DNA of 28,251 nt from assembly GCA_038318085.1 (NCBI GenBank), contig JBBQBV010000035.1, forward strand, positions 1 to 28,251, given 5' to 3'. The notes under the pieces were generated by a model. That model was not told the DNA's origin. It made no database searches and saw only the letters and a list, made by a program, of their open reading frames with translations. Both the position numbers and the translations under genes were made by a program. This document shows, in pieces, positions 22,386-28,251 of this stretch (the first letter of the stretch is position 1; every line of letters starts with the position of its first letter). This DNA is from DATLGB01 sp038318085. GTDB lineage: Bacteria; Actinomycetota; Thermoleophilia; Solirubrobacterales; Solirubrobacteraceae.

Positions 22386-23447
22386 GTGCTCGACGGCACA
22401 CTGAGAAGCGAGCTGGCCGTCCGAGGCCTGCGCTCCCGGCCGCCGGTGGGTCGGCGAGGAGGGGCAGGGCCGAGCGACGACGGGCACCTCCGCTTCGAGG
22501 GCCAGGCGGTTGCACTGCCGGTGCGCGAGGACTCGCTCTTCGATCTGCGCGACGGCGTGCTCACCCGCAACGGCGTGGTGATCGAGGACGTGTCGCTCGA
22601 GCCGGTACGGCGGCCGCGCTTTTATGACCTGACCACGGCTGACGGCGTCCCGTACGACATGCTCGCGCGCCTGCACGGCTTCAACGTGCTGGCGACCACC
22701 GTCGTGCAGACGTGCATCCGCTACACGGAGGAGTCCACCCGCTGCCGCTTCTGCACGATCGAGCAGTCGCTGCGCGCCGGCGCCACGACACAGGTCAAGA
22801 CGCCGGAGCAGCTGGCCGAGGTCGCGACTGCGGCGGTCGAGCTCGACGGTGTCACGCAGATGGTCATGACGACGGGTACCTCCAACGGCGCCGATCGCGG
22901 GGCGCGCCACCTGGTCCGCTGCGTCGCGGCGGTGCGCCTGGCCGTGCCGGACCTCGCGATCCAGGTGCAGTGCGAGCCGCCGTGCGACCTGATCTGGATA
23001 GACCGCCTGCACGAGGCGGGCGCCAGCGCCGTCGGCATCCACGTCGAGGCGCTCGACGAGGACGTGCGCGCGCGCTGGACGCCCGGCAAGGCGACGGTGA
23101 GCGTCTCCACGTACGAGCACGCGTGGAAGCACGCGGTCCGGGTCTTCGGCCGCAACCGCGTGTCCACGTACCTGATCGTCGGGCTCGGCGAGGATCCGGA
23201 CGAGCTGGCGGTGGACGCCGAGCGGCTGATCGCGATGGGCGTCTACCCCTTCGTCGTCCCGTACCGCCCGCTGGACGGCAGCCTCGCGCACCGCGACGGC
23301 GTCCCGGCTCCGGACGCCCAGGTTCTGCAGCAGGTGACCGAGCGGGTGGCGGGGGCCCTGGCCGCGGCGGGTATGCGCGGCGCCGACCAGGAGGCCGGAT
23401 GCGCCGCCTGCGGCGCGTGCAGCGCGCTCCGGAGCTGCGGTGGCTGA
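22386..23447 (+). CDS. Radical SAM enzyme, MSMEG_0568 family (NitD-like)
   Basis: 353 residues from a GTG. Radical SAM enzymes use a 4Fe-4S cluster to cleave S-adenosylmethionine. The cluster cysteines are C110, C120 and C123, i.e. CX9CX2C (CIRYTEESTRCRFC), not the common CX3CX2C. The following TTGTSNGADRG and QCEPPCD segments and VGLGEDPDEL fit the biotin-synthase-like part of the barrel. The N-terminus has RRGGAGPSDDG, shared by this family. The C-terminus holds C339, C342, C345 and C351, which could bind an auxiliary Fe-S cluster. It overlaps the next gene by 8 bases. The substrate is unknown. Confidence 0.9.
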   Translation: MLDGTLRSELAVRGLRSRPPVGRRGGAGPSDDGHLRFEGQAVALPVREDSLFDLRDGVLTRNGVVIEDVSLEPVRRPRFYDLTTADGVPYDMLARLHGFNVLATTVVQTCIRYTEESTRCRFCTIEQSLRAGATTQVKTPEQLAEVATAAVELDGVTQMVMTTGTSNGADRGARHLVRCVAAVRLAVPDLAIQVQCEPPCDLIWIDRLHEAGASAVGIHVEALDEDVRARWTPGKATVSVSTYEHAWKHAVRVFGRNRVSTYLIVGLGEDPDELAVDAERLIAMGVYPFVVPYRPLDGSLAHRDGVPAPDAQVLQQVTERVAGALAAAGMRGADQEAGCAACGACSALRSCGG

Positions 23448-24849
23448 GGTGCTGGACGACCTCCTGGTCCGGCTCGGGGGCCCGCCGCCGTGCCCGCCGC
23501 TCGCACCGGCGTTCATCCTCGAGCGGGCGGAGCGCGAGGCCGACCTGCGCGCATATCGGGCGCTCCGGCGCCGCGCCTTCGTCTCCGAGCAGGGGCTGTT
23601 CGCTCGTGACGACGCCGACGAGCACGATGCCGACGACCAGACCGTCGTGCTCATCGGGCGGCGCCGGGACGGCGAGGTCGCCGGCGGCGTGCGCCTGTTC
23701 CCCTGCGGCGACGACGAGACGCTCGGCTGGTGGCAGGGCAGCCGGCTCGTGTGCTCGCCGGGTCCCGACCGCCGTGCGCTCGGCACGGCGCTCGTGCGCG
23801 CGGCCTGCGCCACCGCGGAGGCCTACGGCGCGCTGCGCTTCGACGCCACGGTCCAGCCGCCCCGCGAGCGCTTCTTCGCCGGCCTCGGCTGGGAGCGGGT
23901 CCGCGAGGTCGCCGTAGCCGGCGCCGCCCATGTGCTCATGCGCGGTCCGGTCCGTCCGATCGCCGTGCTGGCGGCCGCCACGAAGGGCCTGCTGGCGCCG
24001 CTGCTGGGCGGGTTGGCCCCGGGCGGGCGCGGCTGGGTCGGCGACGACGGGGTCCCGCTCGGCGCGGGGGATGTGATCGCGGCCTGCGACGCGATCCTGC
24101 CCGGCATGGTCGCGCGCGACCCGGAGTGGGCGGGCTGGTGCGGGATGCTCGTGTGCGCCAACGACCTCGGCGCGATGGGCGCCGCCCCCATCGGGGCGCT
24201 GGACATGCTCGCCGCCCCCGACCAGGCGCTCGCCGCGCGCGTGCTCGAGGGCCTGAAAGCGGGCAGCGCGGCGTTCGGCCTGCCGATCCTCGGCGGCCAC
24301 ACCCAGCTCGGCGCGCCGGCGGCGCTGGGCGTCACCGCCTTCGGGCGGACGGCGCACCCCGTGCCCGGCGGGGGCGGCCGCCCGGGCGACACGCTCACCC
24401 TCACCGCCGACCTCGGCGGGGGCTGGCGGCCGGGCTACAACGGCAGCCAGTGGGACTCAACCTCCGCTCGCACGACCCCGGAGCGCCGCGCGATGCTCGA
24501 CGCCGTCGCCGGCGCCCGCCCGCACGCGGCCAAGGACGTCAGCATGGCGGGCGTGGTCGGGACGCTCGGCATGCTGGCCGAGGCGAGCGGATGTGCGGCG
24601 GAAATCGACGTCGCGGCCGTCCCGCGCCCGGCCGGCGTCGGCGCCGCGGACTGGCTCACCTGCTTCCCGGGCTTTGCGATGCTGACCGCCGACTCGCCCG
24701 GTGCGCCACCGCCGCCCGCAGGCCCCGCGACCAGCGCCGCGTGCGGCCGCCTGTGCGCGGGTGCGGGGGTAACCCTGCTGTGGCCGGACGGGGAGCGGAC
24801 TGTCGCGCTCACCGGCGGCGTCACCGGATTGGGGCGCGCACGACCATGA
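23440..24849 (+). CDS. Fusion of GNAT acetyltransferase and AIR synthase-like domain (MSMEG_0567 type; NitE-NitF)
   Basis: 469 residues from a GTG overlapping the previous stop. Residues ~25-175 are a GNAT domain of the MSMEG_0567/Sll0786 nitrogen-starvation family (RAFVSEQGLFARDDADEHD, GWWQGSRLVCSPGPDRRALG, FFAGLGWERV). Residues ~180-455 are an AIR synthase (PurM)-like ATP-binding domain related to Sll0787 (CANDLGAMGAAPIGALDML, LPILGGHTQLGAPAALGVTA, KDVSMAGVVGTLGMLAEASG). In cyanobacteria and pseudomonads the two are separate genes, while the mycobacterial form is fused. The pair suggests acyl transfer plus ATP-dependent activation on the same intermediate, but the reaction is unknown. Its TGA overlaps the next ATG in ATGA. 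Confidence 0.88.
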   Translation: MAEVLDDLLVRLGGPPPCPPLAPAFILERAEREADLRAYRALRRRAFVSEQGLFARDDADEHDADDQTVVLIGRRRDGEVAGGVRLFPCGDDETLGWWQGSRLVCSPGPDRRALGTALVRAACATAEAYGALRFDATVQPPRERFFAGLGWERVREVAVAGAAHVLMRGPVRPIAVLAAATKGLLAPLLGGLAPGGRGWVGDDGVPLGAGDVIAACDAILPGMVARDPEWAGWCGMLVCANDLGAMGAAPIGALDMLAAPDQALAARVLEGLKAGSAAFGLPILGGHTQLGAPAALGVTAFGRTAHPVPGGGGRPGDTLTLTADLGGGWRPGYNGSQWDSTSARTTPERRAMLDAVAGARPHAAKDVSMAGVVGTLGMLAEASGCAAEIDVAAVPRPAGVGAADWLTCFPGFAMLTADSPGAPPPPAGPATSAACGRLCAGAGVTLLWPDGERTVALTGGVTGLGRARP

Positions 24850-25955
24850 AGGTCGCGCTGCTCACGTACTCCACGCGCCCGCGGGGCGGCGTCGTCCACA
24901 CGCTCGCCCTCGCGGAGGCGCTGGCCGAGGCCGGCGCGGACGTCACGGTCCACGCGGTCGGCAGGGCGTTCTTTCGCCCGGTGGATCCGCGCGTGACGGT
25001 CCGCCTCGCCGAGCCCGCGCCGACGGACATCGCGGACGTCGAGGCGCGCATCCTCACCTCGATCGCCGCGCTCGCCGCCACGGTCGACCCAGACGAGTAC
25101 GACGTCGTGCACGCACAGGATTGCATCTCGGCCAACGCCGTCCCAGGGAGCCTGCGCACCGTCCACCACCTCGACGCGTTCACGAGCCCCGTGCTCGCCG
25201 AGTGCCACGAGCGCGCGATCGTCCAGCCGTCCGCCCACGTCTGTGTGTCGAACGGGGTCGCGACAGAATTGCTTTCCGGCTGGGGGATCGACGCCACGGT
25301 GATCCCCAACGGCGTGGATGCCGAGCGCTTCGCCACGACGACGCCGACGGCGCGGCGGGACTGGCGCGGGCTGCTCGGCGGTGATCCGCTGATTCTCACC
25401 GTCGGCGGCATCGAGCCCCGCAAGGGCAGCCTTGACCTGGTCGAGGCTACGGCGGCGCTGACCTGGCGCCGGCCCGGGACACGGCTGGTGATCGCCGGCG
25501 GCGAGACCCTCTTCGACTACCGCGACTACCGCGCCCAGTTCGACGCCCGCTGTGCGCGGCTGGGCGTGCAGCCCGTGATCCTGGGCTCCGTGCCCGACGC
25601 GGACCTGCCGGCGCTCGTCGCCGCCTGCGACGCCTTCGTGCTGCCGTCCAAGAAGGAGGGATTCGGGCTCGCCGCCATGGAGGCGCTCGCGGCGCGGCGA
25701 CCGGTCGTGCTGAGTGCCCTACCGGTGTTCCGCGAGGTTTTCGGTACGGCCGTCCGCTACGGGTCGGGCCCGCTGGGCCTGGCTGCGGCCCTGGACGCTT
25801 CGATCGGCACCCCGCTGGATCCCGAGCCGGGCGCGGCCCTCGCCGCGACCCACACGTGGGAGCGGTCGGCGCGCGCGCACCTCGAGTTCTACGAGCACGT
25901 GCGGGGGCGCCTCGGGCGCGCCCGTGAAATCCCCTTGGAGACCCTGACCGTATGA
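24846..25955 (+). CDS. Glycosyltransferase family 4, MSMEG_0565 type
   Basis: 369 residues. A GT-B glycosyltransferase that likely transfers a sugar from a nucleotide donor; donor and acceptor are unknown. The N-terminal domain starts MKVALLTYSTRPRGGVVHTL, typical of GT4 with the Gly-rich loop. The C-terminal domain has ILTVGGIEPRKGSLDLVEA and the EX7E motif in KKEGFGLAAMEALAARRPVV. Overlaps of 4 bases on both sides place it firmly inside the operon. This gene is characteristic of the mycobacterial version of the cluster, not the pseudomonad Nit1C version. Confidence 0.88.
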   Translation: MKVALLTYSTRPRGGVVHTLALAEALAEAGADVTVHAVGRAFFRPVDPRVTVRLAEPAPTDIADVEARILTSIAALAATVDPDEYDVVHAQDCISANAVPGSLRTVHHLDAFTSPVLAECHERAIVQPSAHVCVSNGVATELLSGWGIDATVIPNGVDAERFATTTPTARRDWRGLLGGDPLILTVGGIEPRKGSLDLVEATAALTWRRPGTRLVIAGGETLFDYRDYRAQFDARCARLGVQPVILGSVPDADLPALVAACDAFVLPSKKEGFGLAAMEALAARRPVVLSALPVFREVFGTAVRYGSGPLGLAAALDASIGTPLDPEPGAALAATHTWERSARAHLEFYEHVRGRLGRAREIPLETLTV

Positions 25956-26795
25956 GTGAGCTGACGATCGCGGCCGCGGCCGCCCCCTTCGGACGTGACA
26001 TGGACGCCTGCCTGGCGACGATCGAGCAGACCATCGATGCCGCGCGCGGCCACGACGTCGGGCTGCTCGTGCTTCCCGAGGCCGCGCTGGGCGGCTACGT
26101 CGAGACGCTGCACGGCGACGCCCAGCCGCCACCCGTCTGAGCGCGGACGGACCGGAGCTCGCCCGCGTCGCGCAGCTGGCCGGCGACATGGTCGTGTGCG
26201 TCGGCTTCTGCGAGGGCGGCGAGGGCGGGATCGCTTCAACGCCGCCGCCTGCGTCGACGGCGACGGGCTGCTCGGCCTGCACCGCAAGGTCCACCTGCCG
26301 CTCGACGAGCACCGCTTCACCAGCGCGGCCGCCGAGCTCGGCGCCTTCGACACCCCGGTCGGCCGGATCGGGATGCTGATCTGCTACGACACCGCCTTCG
26401 CCGAGGCCGCGCGCACACTGGCGCTCGACGACGCGGAGGTCCTCTGCTTTTTGAGCGCCTGGCCGACCAGCGCGACGAATGCCACCGAGCGGCTGCAGGA
26501 CGACCGCCAGTGGCGGCGTCACGAGCTCTACGACCGCGCCCGGGCCGCTGACAACTCGCTGATCGTCGCGTCCGCGAACCAGTCGGGGACCTTCGGCCGG
26601 CTGCGGTTCCTCGGGGGCGCGCGTGTGATCGGGCCGAGCGGGGACGTGCTCGATGAGACCGGCACGGAGCCGGGACTCGCCGTGACGACGCTCGACGTCG
26701 GGGAGACGGTGGCGCACGCGCGGCGGGCGCTCTCGCCGATCACCGACCTGCGCCCCGACGCCTACGTCACCGCCGAGCCGCTGGTGGCCGGCTGA
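25952..26795 (+). pseudogene. Carbon-nitrogen hydrolase (nitrilase superfamily), disrupted by two frameshifts
   Basis: The first frame runs from the ATG at 25952 and stops at 26140. Homology continues in a second frame (LSADGPELARVAQLAGDMVV to ~26229) and then in a third to the TGA at 26793-26795. Adding one C in the CCC at 26132-26134 and one G in the GGG at 26227-26229 gives a clean 281-residue protein. The catalytic triad of the superfamily is intact: E43 (VLPEAALGGY), K113 (LHRKVHLPL) and C145 (GMLICYDTAF). The CYD motif is that of amidase-like branches rather than the CWE of Nit1 nitrilases. It overlaps its neighbours as a normal operon gene would. Two single-base losses in homopolymers fit sequencing or assembly errors, but a true pseudogene cannot be excluded. 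Confidence 0.8.
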
Positions 26796-28251
26796 TGCCC
26801 GAGGTCGCGTTCACCGTCCGCTGGCCCGGCGGCCGGCGCCAGGACTGCTCCTCCCCGTCGCGGGCGATCGAGCAGGAGCTCTGCCCGGGCGCCGCGTACC
26901 CGCTCGAGGAGTTCATGCGCCGGGCCACGACCGGGCTGCTCGAGGCGAGCGAGCGCGTCCGGGCCTCGTTCGGGTTCGCCTGCACGGCCGCGGCGCAGCA
27001 GCTCTGCGAGATCGAGGAGGCGGCGCGCGCGTGCCCCACGGGCTGTGTGCGCGTGGAGACGATGGCGATCCGCGAACCGCATCCCGCGGCCGACCCGGTC
27101 GTGAACGGCCACCACGAGGTGATCGTCGTGGGCGGCGGCCAGGCCGGCCTGTCGGTCAGCGCTCTGCTCGCCGGCCAGGGCGTCGAGCATCTGATCCTCG
27201 AGCGCCGCCGCATCGCGCAGAGCTGGCGGGCGGAGCGCTGGGACTCCTTCTGCCTCGTGACCCCCAACTGGCAGTGCCGGCTGCCGGGGCATCCGTACGA
27301 CGGGCCGGACCCGGACGGGTTCATGGTCAAGGACGAGATCATCGCGTACGTCGAGGGCTTTGCCGCGTCCTTCGATCCGCCGGTTCTCGAGAACGTCCGG
27401 GTCACCGCGGTGAGCCCCGAGGACGGCGGGGAGTTCCGCGTCGAGACGCCGTGCGGGACCGCAACTGCCGACCAGGTGGTGCTCGCCGTCGGCGGCTACC
27501 ACGTGCCGAAGCTGCCGCGGCTGGCGGACAAGCTGTCCGACTCGATCACGCAGCTGCACTCCTCGCGCTACCGCAACCCTGCCGCGATGCCGGACGGCGC
27601 CGTGCTCGTCGTCGGCAGCGGCCAGTCCGGCGCGCAGATCGCCGAGGATCTGCACCTGGCCGGCCGCGAGGTGCATCTGTGCGTCGGCAGCGCACCGCGC
27701 GTCGCGCGCTCTTACCGCGGACGCGACGTGGTCGCGTGGCTGGACGACATGGGCCACTACGACCTGCCGATCGATCGCCACCCGATGGGGCTGCGGGCCC
27801 GGCGCGAGCCGAACCATTATGTCACCGGGCGCGATGGGGGCCACGACATCGATCTGCGCGCGTTCGGGCGTGACGGAATGCATCTGCACGGCCGAATGAC
27901 CGGGGTTTCCGGCGGCCGGCTCGAGCTCGCGGACGACCTTCGGGAGAACCTCGACGGCGCCGATGGCACCTGCGATCGGATCAAGGACGCGATCGACGAG
28001 TGGATCGGCGAGCACGGGGTCCAGGCGCCGACCGAGGCGCGCTACGAGGCGGTCTGGGCACCGCGGCCGGACGGTGCGACGGAGCTCGACCTCGAGGCCG
28101 CGGGCATCAGCACCGTCGTCTGGGCGACGGGCTACGTCGCGGACTGGTCCTGGGTTCGGCTGCCCGCCTTCGACGGCACGGGCTACCCGACGCACCGTCA
28201 AGGCGTGACGAGCGTGCCCGGCCTGTACGTGCTGGGCCTCCCCTGGCTCTA
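26795..28251 (+). CDS. Fusion of MSMEG_0570-type protein (NitG) and MSMEG_0569-type flavin oxidoreductase (NitH), 3' truncated by window
   Basis: The ATG at 26795 overlaps the hydrolase stop (TGATG), and the frame stays open for 485 codons to the window end. Residues 1-~93 match the small MSMEG_0570 nitrogen-starvation family (MPEVAFTVRWPGGRRQDCSS, ERVRASFGFACTAAAQQLCE). After a short linker (REPHPAADPVVNGHHE) the flavoprotein starts: FAD-binding GxGxxG in VIVVGGGQAGLSVSALLAG (~109-127), the second nucleotide-binding VLVVGSGQSGAQIAEDL, and the VVWATGYVADWSW motif near the end, as in flavin-dependent monooxygenase-like enzymes. These are usually two genes. A Met at 27062 could give the flavoprotein alone, but no stop separates them. 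The missing end is probably short. Confidence 0.88.
   Translation, partial: MPEVAFTVRWPGGRRQDCSSPSRAIEQELCPGAAYPLEEFMRRATTGLLEASERVRASFGFACTAAAQQLCEIEEAARACPTGCVRVETMAIREPHPAADPVVNGHHEVIVVGGGQAGLSVSALLAGQGVEHLILERRRIAQSWRAERWDSFCLVTPNWQCRLPGHPYDGPDPDGFMVKDEIIAYVEGFAASFDPPVLENVRVTAVSPEDGGEFRVETPCGTATADQVVLAVGGYHVPKLPRLADKLSDSITQLHSSRYRNPAAMPDGAVLVVGSGQSGAQIAEDLHLAGREVHLCVGSAPRVARSYRGRDVVAWLDDMGHYDLPIDRHPMGLRARREPNHYVTGRDGGHDIDLRAFGRDGMHLHGRMTGVSGGRLELADDLRENLDGADGTCDRIKDAIDEWIGEHGVQAPTEARYEAVWAPRPDGATELDLEAAGISTVVWATGYVADWSWVRLPAFDGTGYPTHRQGVTSVPGLYVLGLPWL

Noticed and set aside
21711..23813. A 700-codon open frame on the minus strand opposite the Nit1C-like operon
   Set aside because: Composition is that of an antisense shadow (Arg/Ala/His-rich), with no domain signals.
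21300..28251. A second copy of the tRNA-Pro 3' end as an attachment site
   Set aside because: I looked for GGTTCGAATCC-like sequence downstream and saw none, and no integrase gene is present in the window.

Overview
The window is about 28 kb of very GC-rich DNA with dense, mostly plus-strand genes, many GTG starts and start/stop overlaps of 3-8 bases. Gene order (S10/spc/alpha ribosomal protein genes, then truA, surE, ligA), the zinc forms of S14 and S4 and the TANNNT-type promoters all point to an actinobacterium. A Thermoleophilia/Solirubrobacterales-like lineage is my best guess, but that placement is inference and has not been tested by alignment.

Bases 1-12607 hold the ribosomal gene cluster: the end of rpsC, then rplP, rpmC, rpsQ, rplN, rplX, rplE, rpsZ (zinc S14), rpsH, rplF, rplR, rpsE, rpmD, rplO, secY, adk, map, rpmJ, rpsM, rpsK, rpsD, rpoA, rplQ and truA. 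infA, often found between map and rpmJ, is not there; a 287-base non-coding stretch with several hairpins takes its place. S17 has a ~103-residue basic N-terminal extension, S5 an ~80-residue acidic C-terminal tail, and S3 an RGG-rich tail. truA appears to start at ACG.

Bases 12641-21212 hold housekeeping and cell-envelope genes: surE, ligA, a small zinc-ribbon ORF on the minus strand, a class C PBP/D-Ala-D-Ala carboxypeptidase divergent from a patatin-like phospholipase, a 61-residue IF2_N-like protein, a NIF3/DUF34 protein, a membrane-tethered ECF sigma factor fused to an anti-sigma zinc motif, and a 78-residue orphan. The carboxypeptidase/patatin divergent region carries a 16-bp interrupted inverted repeat. 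Several genes (secY, adk, map, surE, dacB, patatin, the orphan) have a TANNNT hexamer only 7-10 bases before a start codon and little or no Shine-Dalgarno sequence, suggesting leaderless transcripts.

Bases 21242-28251 hold tRNA-Pro(CGG), a decayed phosphinothricin-acetyltransferase-like pseudogene, and a tightly overlapping operon that I recognise as a form of the conserved Nit1C / MSMEG_0565-0572 cluster, linked in other bacteria to nitrogen starvation and cyanide/nitrile assimilation. It encodes an MSMEG_0572/Sll0783-type protein, a radical SAM enzyme with a CX9CX2C motif, a GNAT-AIR-synthase fusion, a GT4 glycosyltransferase, a carbon-nitrogen hydrolase broken by two single-base frameshifts, and an in-frame fusion of the MSMEG_0570-type small protein to the MSMEG_0569-type flavoprotein, running off the window end. 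Its chemistry is not known, and this is the most interesting region.
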